Origin: Actinomycetota bacterium
Lineage (GTDB): Bacteria > Actinomycetota > Thermoleophilia > UBA2241
Direction of reading: 5' to 3'
DNA: 6,361 nt
NCBI GenBank assembly: GCA_012719015.1
Contig: JAAYBE010000031.1
Span: forward strand, 1-6,361
Shown: positions 1 through 5,298 of the stretch, piece by piece
How the letters are laid out: the number at the start of each line of letters is the position of its first letter
Position numbering within the stretch: the stretch's first letter is position 1
Notes under the pieces: model-generated
Seen by the model: only the letters and a program-made list of their open reading frames with translations
The model's database searches: none
Told to the model about the DNA's origin: nothing
Program-made: the position numbers and the translations under genes

Positions 1-33
1 GCCCGGACGACGAGCCCGTCTGCACGCTCCGGA

Positions 34-1512
34 TCAGTCCTCGAAGCCGCCGTCGGCGAAGCCGGAGTGGCGGCCCCAGTCGAAGTCGTCCCACTCGAGC
101 GCCGTGTAGGTCATGCTGGCCGTGAGCGGCTCGCCCAGCGACTCGAGATGGGCGCGCCGCGGACGCATGACGAACGGCTCGGCCTTGTGGCGGCTGCTGG
201 CCTCGTCCCAGCGGCTCTCGGGGATCTCGTCGCACTTGCGCAGCAGGAGGTCCCACTCCTCGTCGACCCAGGCCTGGAGCTGTCCCAGCATCCGCTCGTT
301 CCCGGGGAGCGCCAGATGGGCGAAGCGGCCCTGGCGCTCCAGCCACTCGCCGAGCGGCCGTTTGTGACGCGGGCGGTAGGTCAGACGGTACTTGCCCTGG
401 TTGACCTCGAACAACGGCCAGTAGCACGTGTCGGTGGCGAGGCGGCTGAGCTCGATGCCCTCGTCGTTGTCGGTACGCCAGCCGCGCGGGCAGGCGGACA
501 ACACGTTGAGGAACGTCGGCCCGTCGACGGCCAGCGCCTTGGACGCCTTGTGGATGAGGTCCTGCGGATCGTGGGGGGAGGACTGGGCGACGTACGGCAG
601 CCGATGCGCGACCATGATCTCGGTGAGGTTCTTGCTGTGTCCCAGTTTGCCGGGCAGCTCGTCTCCGACCGGGCTGGTGGTCGTCCAGGCGCCGTGCGGC
701 GTGGCCGAGGAGCGCTGGAAGCCGGTGTTCATGTAGGCGCCGTTGTCGTAGCAGACATAGAGCATCTGGTGGCCGCGCTCCATGGCGCCGGAGAGGGCCT
801 GGAGGCCGATGTCGTAAGTGCCGCCGTCGCCGCCGAAGGCGATGAACTTGACCTTGTCCTTGAGCCGGCCGCGCTTGTACAGGGCGCGGAAGGCCGTCTC
901 GACGCCGCTCAGCGTGGCGGCGGCGTTCTCGAAGTTGGTGTGGATGTAGCTGCCCTTCCAGGCGGTGTAGGGGTAGCGCGTGGTCGACACTTCGAGGCAG
1001 CCGGTGGCGCCGGAGACCACGTAGTGGCTGTCCACCTGACTGAGCACCTGATTGACGATGATGGAGGCGCTGCAGCCGCTGCAGAGGCCGTGACCGGCCG
1101 AGAGCTTGGGCGTCTCGTGGGCGAGCGCCTGCACCCTGCGGCGATGCTCGTGGTACAGCTCCGTGGGGACGAGGGCGTCGAACCGGCATGCCTCCATGCA
1201 GTGGTTGCACGTCATGCAGCGCCGCTCGTCGATGGTGATGGTGCCCGCGAAGTGGCGCTCCTTGCCTTTGCCGTGCGAGCGGGAAGGGTCGCGGCGGACG
1301 TCGATGCACCCCACCGGGCATTTCTTCTGGCAGGCGCCGCAGAAGGTGCACGTGTGGGCGCCCGACTCGGTGCGGCGCAAGTCGAAGAGGCCCACGCCGG
1401 GGAGCTTGTGCACGAGGTCGCGCACGGCGAACCGGTTCTCCGGGATCGGATGGCCGTACATCATGGCCTGCTGCTCGTCGGCGGGTGGGGGGGTCTTGGG
1501 CCTCGAACTCAT
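34..1512 (-). CDS. porB: Pyruvate:ferredoxin oxidoreductase beta subunit with fused N-terminal dicluster ferredoxin domain
   Basis: 492 residues from the chosen ATG. This TPP-binding subunit of a 2-oxoacid:ferredoxin oxidoreductase would interconvert pyruvate + CoA and acetyl-CoA + CO2 with reduced ferredoxin, in the cytoplasm. Residues about 50-115 form a two-cluster ferredoxin domain: C55, C58, C61, C65 followed by P, then C99, C102, C105, C109. The beta subunit follows: C144 and C147, the TGC of C172, IHTNFENAAAT (190-200), the TPP/Mg motif GGDGGTYDIG (227-236) with DN 256-257, QRSSATP (266-272) and C341. C144, C147, C172 and C341 are the expected ligands of the third cluster. These motifs match the pyruvate (PorB) type better than the oxoglutarate or indolepyruvate types. 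In many organisms the ferredoxin (PorD) is a separate protein, so this is a D-B fusion. Residues 424-492 are an acidic tail I cannot assign. The frame stays open to 1710, but the ATG at 1512 has a GAGGA site five bases upstream and lies downstream of the promoter. PorA would lie outside the window. Confidence 0.93.
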   Translation of the reverse strand: MSSRPKTPPPADEQQAMMYGHPIPENRFAVRDLVHKLPGVGLFDLRRTESGAHTCTFCGACQKKCPVGCIDVRRDPSRSHGKGKERHFAGTITIDERRCMTCNHCMEACRFDALVPTELYHEHRRRVQALAHETPKLSAGHGLCSGCSASIIVNQVLSQVDSHYVVSGATGCLEVSTTRYPYTAWKGSYIHTNFENAAATLSGVETAFRALYKRGRLKDKVKFIAFGGDGGTYDIGLQALSGAMERGHQMLYVCYDNGAYMNTGFQRSSATPHGAWTTTSPVGDELPGKLGHSKNLTEIMVAHRLPYVAQSSPHDPQDLIHKASKALAVDGPTFLNVLSACPRGWRTDNDEGIELSRLATDTCYWPLFEVNQGKYRLTYRPRHKRPLGEWLERQGRFAHLALPGNERMLGQLQAWVDEEWDLLLRKCDEIPESRWDEASSRHKAEPFVMRPRRAHLESLGEPLTASMTYTALEWDDFDWGRHSGFADGGFED

Positions 1513-1517
1513 GCCGG

Positions 1518-1522
1518 TCCTC
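1518..1522 (-). promoter_or_regulatory. Ribosome binding site of porB
   Basis: GAGGA on the minus strand lies five bases before the ATG at 1512. It decides the start. The open frame continues 66 codons further upstream, but those codons run through the promoter region and have no ferredoxin-like content. Confidence 0.7.
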
Positions 1523-1539
1523 GCTGTCGTGATGCGGAG

Positions 1540-1567
1540 TGATTCCGTCCGCAAAGTGAGGGAATCA
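1540..1567. promoter_or_regulatory. Inverted repeat overlapping the porB promoter, candidate operator
   Basis: TGATTCC (1540-1546) and GGAATCA (1561-1567) are perfect 7-base inverted arms separated by 14 bases, with arm centres 21 bases apart (two helical turns). The right arm covers most of the porB -10 box and the left arm lies just downstream of the predicted start. This geometry suits a repressor dimer that blocks the polymerase. In RNA only the left arm would be safely inside the transcript, so a leader hairpin is less likely. No regulator is identified. Confidence 0.4.
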
Positions 1568-1572
1568 TAGCA
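1564..1572 (-). promoter_or_regulatory. Extended -10 promoter of porB
   Basis: The minus strand reads TGCTATGAT, a TGn extended -10 joined to TATGAT, a one-mismatch form of TATAAT, in an unusually AT-rich pocket of this GC-rich sequence. Transcription would start near 1557, giving a leader of about 45 bases before the ATG at 1512. No good -35 is visible 16-18 bases upstream (the hexamer there is TGGCCG), which is common for extended -10 promoters. Confidence 0.6.
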
Positions 1573-1625
1573 ATTCTCCTGCGACCCGGCCATCGACACG
1601 AGGCCGCGCCGCAGTCTCGTCCCCG

Positions 1626-1635
1626 GTGGCGCCAC
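1626..1635. repeat. 10-base perfect palindrome in the divergent gap
   Basis: GTGGCGCCAC is self-complementary and lies about 58-67 bases upstream of the predicted start of the exporter transcript. It could be a regulator site, but palindromes of this length built from G and C are expected by chance in such sequence. Confidence 0.2.
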
Positions 1636-1680
1636 GGCGCGGCCACGCGGGTGCGGGTGCCCGGCGGGCGAAGATGTCAC

Positions 1681-1686
1681 TAGACT
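1681..1686 (+). promoter_or_regulatory. -10 box of a leaderless transcript for the EamA exporter gene
   Basis: TAGACT fits the actinobacterial TAnnnT -10 consensus. Only six bases separate it from the GTG at 1693, so the expected transcription start is the first base of the start codon. There is no Shine-Dalgarno sequence before that GTG, in keeping with leaderless translation. No clear -35 is visible. Confidence 0.55.
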
Positions 1687-1692
1687 GACGCT

Positions 1693-2610
1693 GTGAGCGA
1701 CCCGCGACACCCCGCCCCGACCCCTGTGCCGCCGTCACCGCGGCGGGACGCCGCCGTCGCGGCGACGCTGGTCGTCATCCTCACCCTGTCCATCCAGACG
1801 GGGTCGGCGCTCGCCGTGCTGGCCATCCGTTCGGTCGGCGTCTACCAGACGCTCTGGATGCGCATCGCGTTCGCGGCGCTCATCCTGGTGATCGTCCGTC
1901 CGCACGTTCTGCGTCGTCTTCCGCCGAAGGGTCAGCGCCTGCCGCTCGCGGGCCTCGCGGTGACCCTCTTCCTGATGAACCTCAGCTTCTACGAGGCGGT
2001 GAGCCGGGTGCCGGTGGGGATCGTGGTCGCGATCGAGTTCGTCGGGCCGCTCGGTATCGCCGTCATCGGCACGCGGCGACGGCTCGACTGGCTGTGGATC
2101 GTCCTGGCCGGCGTCGGCGTCGTCGTCCTCGCCGGTCCGTCCGGCGCGGTCACCGGCGCCGGCCTCTTCTTCGCCCTCGCCGCCGGGATGTGGTGGGGCA
2201 TGTATCTGCTTCTGGCCAAGCGCGCCGTGAGCGGGTTGGACCCCCTCTCAGTCACCGCGCTCATGCTCGTCGGTGCGACGTTCCTGGCCACGCCGGTCCT
2301 CGCCGTCCATGGGGTCAAGCTCGCGGGACACTGGGACGCCGTGCTGCTCGGCGTGATCATCGCGGTCGTCTCCTCGGCGTTCCCCTACCTGCTCGAGATG
2401 ATGGCGCTGCGCCGCGTCCGCGCCGCCACGTACGGCGTCCTGCTCAGCATCGAGCCGGCCGTCGCCGCCCTGGCCGCCCTCATCGTGCTGGGTCAGCGCG
2501 TGTCGGCGCTCGAGGGGGCGGCCATGGCCGCCGTCATGGCCGCCGCCGCCGGCGCCAGCTGGACCACCGGTGGTGCCGCCGAGGCCGGTGTGGAACTGCC
2601 CGCGCCGTGA
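1693..2610 (+). CDS. rhtA: EamA/DMT-family exporter, RhtA-like
   Basis: 305 residues, the usual size for a ten-helix drug/metabolite transporter. It is a cytoplasmic-membrane exporter. The closest family I recognise is RhtA, which exports threonine/homoserine-type amino acids in Escherichia coli; the substrate here is unproven. A proline-rich cytosolic start (1-18) is followed by about ten hydrophobic segments: roughly 21-45, 51-68, 83-103, 107-126, 132-148, 153-175, 186-205, 215-232, 245-267 and 271-290. The two EamA halves are recognisable, with RhtA-type motifs PVGIVVAIEFVGPL (107-120), SAFPYLLEMMALRR (228-241) and GVLLSIEPAVAAL (248-260). The start is a GTG chosen because a -10 box lies exactly where a leaderless mRNA would need it. 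Rubrerythrin follows 76 bases downstream with its own promoter, so an operon is not required. Confidence 0.88.
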   Translation: MSDPRHPAPTPVPPSPRRDAAVAATLVVILTLSIQTGSALAVLAIRSVGVYQTLWMRIAFAALILVIVRPHVLRRLPPKGQRLPLAGLAVTLFLMNLSFYEAVSRVPVGIVVAIEFVGPLGIAVIGTRRRLDWLWIVLAGVGVVVLAGPSGAVTGAGLFFALAAGMWWGMYLLLAKRAVSGLDPLSVTALMLVGATFLATPVLAVHGVKLAGHWDAVLLGVIIAVVSSAFPYLLEMMALRRVRAATYGVLLSIEPAVAALAALIVLGQRVSALEGAAMAAVMAAAAGASWTTGGAAEAGVELPAP

Positions 2611-2643
2611 GTCGACCGGTGGTCGGGCCGCAGCCTGGGCCGA

Positions 2644-2649
2644 TAGACT
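2644..2649 (+). promoter_or_regulatory. -10 box of the rubrerythrin promoter
   Basis: TAGACT, followed by G, is the same seven-base TAGACTG seen before the exporter gene. The expected start near 2656 leaves a leader of about 30 bases containing the ribosome binding site. The -35 region is weak. The overlapping GCCGATAG (2639-2646) resembles a sigma-28 -10 element, but the sequence 15 bases upstream (TGGT) does not fit a sigma-28 -35. Confidence 0.5.
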
Positions 2650-2674
2650 GGTCACGGGCGCAACACATGACGCG

Positions 2675-2681
2675 AAAGGAG
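2675..2681 (+). promoter_or_regulatory. Strong ribosome binding site of rubrerythrin
   Basis: AAAGGAG lies five bases before the ATG at 2687, the best Shine-Dalgarno match in the window. It fixes the start, although the frame is open upstream to 2570. Confidence 0.85.
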
Positions 2682-2686
2682 CCGAG

Positions 2687-3265
2687 ATGGCCGATCTCAA
2701 GGGCAGCAAGACCGAGCAGAACCTCCTCAAGGCGTTCGCCGGCGAGAGCCAGGCACGAAACCGCTACACGTTCTACGCCAAGGCGGCGCAGAAGGACGGC
2801 TTCCAGCAGATCGCCGATATCTTCCTGCAGACGGCCGAGCACGAGCGCCAGCACGCCAAGCGCTTCTTCCGCCATCTCCAGGGCGGCATGGTGGAGATCA
2901 CCGCCGCGTACCCCGCCGGCCCGCTCGAGGGCACGACCGCGGAGCACCTCGCCGCGGCTGCGGCCGGGGAGCATGAGGAGTGGGTGGAGCTGTACCCGGC
3001 TTTCGCCGAGGTGGCGGAGCAGGAGGGCTTCAAGGACGTCGCCCAGACCTTCCGGATGGTCGCCAAGGCCGAGGCGATGCACGAGGAGCGCTACCGCCGG
3101 CTGCTCGCCAATGTGGAGAACGACGAGGTCTTCCGCAAGAAGGACCAGGTGAAGTGGATGTGCCGCAAGTGCGGGTATATCCACACCGGGCCCAAGGCGC
3201 CCACGGTGTGCCCCACCTGTGAGCATCCCCAGGCGTACTTCGAGGTATTCGCCGAGAACTACTGA
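2687..3265 (+). CDS. rbr: Rubrerythrin (diiron ferritin-like domain plus rubredoxin domain)
   Basis: 192 residues, typical for classical rubrerythrin, a cytoplasmic NAD(P)H-linked peroxidase that removes hydrogen peroxide in anaerobes and microaerophiles with electrons delivered through rubredoxin-type centres. The ferritin-like four-helix domain covers about 8-140, with diiron ligands E20, E53 with H56 (EHERQH), E95 and E98 (GEHEE), and E129 with H132 (EAMH). The C-terminal rubredoxin domain has C159, C162, C175 and C178, the short-spaced CxxC-x12-CxxC type found in rubrerythrins. All key residues are present, so it should be active. It has its own promoter and a hairpin after the stop, suggesting a single-gene transcript. 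With the ferredoxin-dependent oxidoreductase nearby, it supports an oxygen-sensitive lifestyle. Confidence 0.97.
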   Translation: MADLKGSKTEQNLLKAFAGESQARNRYTFYAKAAQKDGFQQIADIFLQTAEHERQHAKRFFRHLQGGMVEITAAYPAGPLEGTTAEHLAAAAAGEHEEWVELYPAFAEVAEQEGFKDVAQTFRMVAKAEAMHEERYRRLLANVENDEVFRKKDQVKWMCRKCGYIHTGPKAPTVCPTCEHPQAYFEVFAENY

Positions 3266-3273
3266 GACGATGG

Positions 3274-3309
3274 GCGCGGCGGGCGGGCCGTGGGGTCCGC
3301 CCGCCGCGC
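3274..3309 (+). terminator. GC-rich hairpin terminator after rubrerythrin
   Basis: GCGCGGCGGGCGG (3274-3286) pairs perfectly with CCGCCCGCCGCGC (3297-3309), giving a 13-bp all-GC stem with a 10-base loop. It starts eight bases after the rubrerythrin stop. No run of T follows, which is common for hairpin terminators in high-GC bacteria. Confidence 0.65.
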
Positions 3310-3372
3310 GGTCGTCGTCCGCGGAGCCGGCGGACGGTCCCACATGCCGGCCGCGTCGCCTCCAGCCACGGC

Positions 3373-3399
3373 TCAAGCCCCGACCGGTGTCGCCGATAC
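3373..3399 (+). promoter_or_regulatory. Sigma-28 (FliA/WhiG-type) promoter for the receiver gene
   Basis: TCAA (3373-3376) is followed by exactly 15 bases and then GCCGATAC (3392-3399). The known sigma-28 consensus is TAAA-N15-GCCGATAA, and TCAA is a frequent -35 variant in GC-rich genomes. The predicted start near 3406 leaves a leader of about 26 bases with a GGGGAGG site at its end. The spacing agrees at every step. No flagellar gene or sigma factor is in the window, so the assignment rests on the sequence pattern alone. Confidence 0.55.
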
Positions 3400-3407
3400 A
3401 GGCGACA
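3388..3407 (+). repeat. Short inverted repeat over the -10 element of the receiver promoter
   Basis: TGTCGCC (3388-3394) and GGCGACA (3401-3407) form perfect 7-base arms around the six bases GATACA. The repeat straddles the predicted -10 element and transcription start. It may be an operator, or the arms may be coincidental. It is too weak and wrongly placed to be a second terminator for rubrerythrin. Confidence 0.3.
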
Positions 3408-3419
3408 GGGCGGTGAGAC

Positions 3420-3426
3420 GGGGAGG
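3420..3426 (+). promoter_or_regulatory. Ribosome binding site of the receiver gene
   Basis: GGGGAGG lies five bases before the ATG at 3432. It favours that start over the ATG at 3468, which has no comparable upstream site. Confidence 0.55.
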
Positions 3427-3431
3427 TGGTG

Positions 3432-3836
3432 ATGCAGGCAGGGCGCGGAGACGGTGTCGACGACGGCATGACCGTGTTGCTGGCCGAGGACGATCCGGAC
3501 GTGAGCGCCCTGGTGCGCCATGTGCTGGAGGCCGACGGCTACCGGGTCGAGGCGGTCGCTGACGGCGCCGAGGCGCTGCGGCGGTTCGAGGAGCGCCGCC
3601 CGGACCTGCTGGTCCTCGATGTCATGATGCCGCGGCTCACCGGCTTCGAGGTTCTCGCTCGCCTGCGCGAGCTCGAGGACGCGGGGACGCCGGTCCCGGT
3701 GCTCATGCTGAGCGCGCGCGCCGGTCAGGACGACATCGTCAGGGGCTTCGAGCTCGGCGTCTCCGACTACGTCACCAAGCCGTTCATGATCGGTGAGCTG
3801 CGGGCGCGGGTCCGCGCGCTGCTCGCGCGCGTCTGA
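3432..3836 (+). CDS. Stand-alone receiver-domain response regulator (CheY-like)
   Basis: 134 residues from the ATG at 3432. It is a single phospho-receiver domain with no output domain, so it would act by protein-protein contact, as CheY or Spo0F types do, and not by binding DNA. Key residues are present: acidic pocket D20-D21 (AEDDPD), phosphoacceptor D63 (VLDVMMP), S94 (LMLSARAG) and K116 (YVTKPF), with Y113 before it. The domain proper starts at TVLLAEDD (14-21); the first 12 residues are an extra, probably flexible, Gly/Asp-rich leader. If translation begins at the ATG at 3468 the protein is 122 residues, the usual CheY size. Two in-frame GTG codons at 3426 and 3429 overlap the ribosome binding site and are unlikely starts. 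No histidine kinase is in view. The gene converges on the glycosyltransferase gene with 43 bases between stops. Confidence 0.88.
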   Translation: MQAGRGDGVDDGMTVLLAEDDPDVSALVRHVLEADGYRVEAVADGAEALRRFEERRPDLLVLDVMMPRLTGFEVLARLRELEDAGTPVPVLMLSARAGQDDIVRGFELGVSDYVTKPFMIGELRARVRALLARV

Positions 3837-3879
3837 CGCGCCACCGTCCGCGCCGACGCCCTCTCATCCGCATCCCGCC

Positions 3880-5298
3880 TCAACTCTCGTCCGGCTCCGC
3901 CTTGAACCCCTTGCGCGACAGCGGATCCCATGTGTGGCCACGTCCGCGCAGCATGTCGAGCATGGCCGTGAAGCGCCACAGCGCGTTCATCTGCCGGTAG
4001 CCCACGTTCTCGAGCAGTGTGCAGAGCAGCAGACGACCGATGTCGCCGGCGCTCTGCGGGCGCAGCGACCGGGACTCATCCATGGCGAGGGCCGAGACGG
4101 AGAGGGCGACGCCGTAGGCCATCGCCAGCAGGGTGAAGAGCACGAGGAACTCGACGTCGAGCACGCCGAGGACGGCGCCCACGACGACGGTCACGTAGCC
4201 CACGACCTCCATCGCGGTGCCGCCGGCCTCGAACAACCAGAGATACGGCAGCCCGAGAACGCCGACGGCGCCACAGGAAGGGCGCAGCAGCATGCCCCTG
4301 TGCCACCAGAGGCATTGCAGGAGCCCGCGATGCCAGCGTTTGCGCTGCCGGCGCAGGTCGCCGAGTGACTCGGGGGCCTCCGTCCAGACCACCGGGTCGG
4401 GGACGAAGACGATGCGCGACCGTCGCCGCCGCGCGGAGAAGTGATGCCGGAGGCGGAGGACGAGCTCCATATCTTCCCCGATCGCCCGGACGTCGTACCC
4501 GCCGACCTCGACGAGCGCATCCTTGCGGAACACGCCGAAGGCGCCGGAGATGAGGAACAGGCCGCCGATGCTGCTCCAGGCCATCCTGCTGGCGATGAAG
4601 GCGCGCATGTACTCGACCACCTGCACGGCGGCCAGCAGGCTGCGTGGTGCGGCGACCCGGGTCACGCGGCCGTCGTCCACCGTGCAGCCGTTGACGATGC
4701 GCACCGTGCCGCCCACGGCGACCGTCTCGCGGGGTCGTTCGAGGAAGGGCCGCACCGCGCGCAACAGCGCGTCCTTTTCGAGCACGGTGTCGGCATCGGT
4801 CACGCACACCAGGGGGTAGCGGGCGGCGTTGATGCCGGCGTTGAGCGCGTCGGCCTTGCAGCCCCCGTTCTCCTTGCACAGGACGACGAGGTTGGGCAGA
4901 CGCCGGGAGATGTGGACCGCCCGGATCGGCGCGCAGGGCACCTGCAGCCGGAGGGGAGCGCGCGAGCGGACGAGGTCGTACGCCTCCGTGAGTCGGGCGA
5001 GCGTCTCGTCGGTCGACCCGTCGTCGACCACCACGATCTCGAGCTCGGGGTATTCGAGCAGTCGGGCCGCGTCCACCGAGGCGACGATGCAGGCCTCCTC
5101 GTTGTAGGCCGGGAGGACGATCGACATCGGCGGGGTCAACGGGGAGCGCAGGACGACGTCGTCGCCACCGAGGGCGCGACGGCGCATGTGGACGCCGGAC
5201 TGGTAGAACGAGACCGCGAACAACGACGCGTACACGAGGTCGAGAGCGATGAAGTAGGCGAGGAAGAGACTGCTGACGACCGTGACGACGGTACTCAC
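3880..5298 (-). CDS. Processive membrane glycosyltransferase, family 2 (PgaC/hyaluronan-synthase-like)
   Basis: 472 residues. It likely polymerises a nucleotide-sugar-derived beta-linked polysaccharide on the cytoplasmic face of the membrane. An N-terminal membrane helix (about 5-32) precedes the GT-A domain, which shows PAYNEE (63-68), VVDDGSTD (90-97), KADALNAG (148-155), DAD (168-170, the DxD metal site), SGAFG (251-255), GEDME (274-278, supplying the catalytic Asp 276) and QRKRW (318-322, the QxxRW motif of processive enzymes). About three further membrane helices follow (roughly 343-362, 363-384, 385-406), then a conserved-looking end with ENVGYRQ (430-436). It resembles poly-N-acetylglucosamine synthases, but the sugar is not determined. 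No PilZ domain is fused, so c-di-GMP control would need another protein. It starts at a GTG that overlaps the previous gene's stop by four bases (GTGA), with GGTGAG five bases upstream, so translation is probably coupled. Confidence 0.9.
   Translation of the reverse strand: MSTVVTVVSSLFLAYFIALDLVYASLFAVSFYQSGVHMRRRALGGDDVVLRSPLTPPMSIVLPAYNEEACIVASVDAARLLEYPELEIVVVDDGSTDETLARLTEAYDLVRSRAPLRLQVPCAPIRAVHISRRLPNLVVLCKENGGCKADALNAGINAARYPLVCVTDADTVLEKDALLRAVRPFLERPRETVAVGGTVRIVNGCTVDDGRVTRVAAPRSLLAAVQVVEYMRAFIASRMAWSSIGGLFLISGAFGVFRKDALVEVGGYDVRAIGEDMELVLRLRHHFSARRRRSRIVFVPDPVVWTEAPESLGDLRRQRKRWHRGLLQCLWWHRGMLLRPSCGAVGVLGLPYLWLFEAGGTAMEVVGYVTVVVGAVLGVLDVEFLVLFTLLAMAYGVALSVSALAMDESRSLRPQSAGDIGRLLLCTLLENVGYRQMNALWRFTAMLDMLRGRGHTWDPLSRKGFKAEPDES

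Noticed and set aside
1..33. Possible start of a downstream porA on the minus strand
   Set aside because: Only 33 bases remain after the porB stop. A GTG is present, but the ribosome binding site would be too close and there is too little sequence to identify a protein.
67..1542. Long plus-strand open frame of 491 codons opposite porB
   Set aside because: It is antisense to a gene with unmistakable catalytic motifs. Its translation is a low-complexity Val/Ala/Gly/Arg mix with no domain, as expected for shadow frames in GC-rich DNA.
1513..1710. N-terminal extension of porB by 66 codons
   Set aside because: The extension would have to be transcribed from upstream of the recognised promoter, overlaps the start of the exporter gene, and shows no conserved-looking sequence. 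The ATG at 1512 has a good ribosome binding site.
2639..2646. Second sigma-28-like -10 element (GCCGATAG) before rubrerythrin
   Set aside because: No matching -35 lies 15 bases upstream, and a standard TAGACT -10 box overlaps it. A third GCCGATA lies inside the rubrerythrin coding region, showing that the heptamer alone is not informative.
2570..2686. N-terminal extension of rubrerythrin by 39 codons
   Set aside because: It overlaps the end of the exporter gene and the rubrerythrin promoter. The AAAGGAG site and normal family length favour 2687.
3827..3841. Palindrome GCGCGTC-T-GACGCGC at the end of the receiver gene, possible shared terminator for the converging genes
   Set aside because: With a realistic loop only five base pairs remain, there is no T run, and most of it is coding. 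The 43-base gap itself shows no better hairpin.
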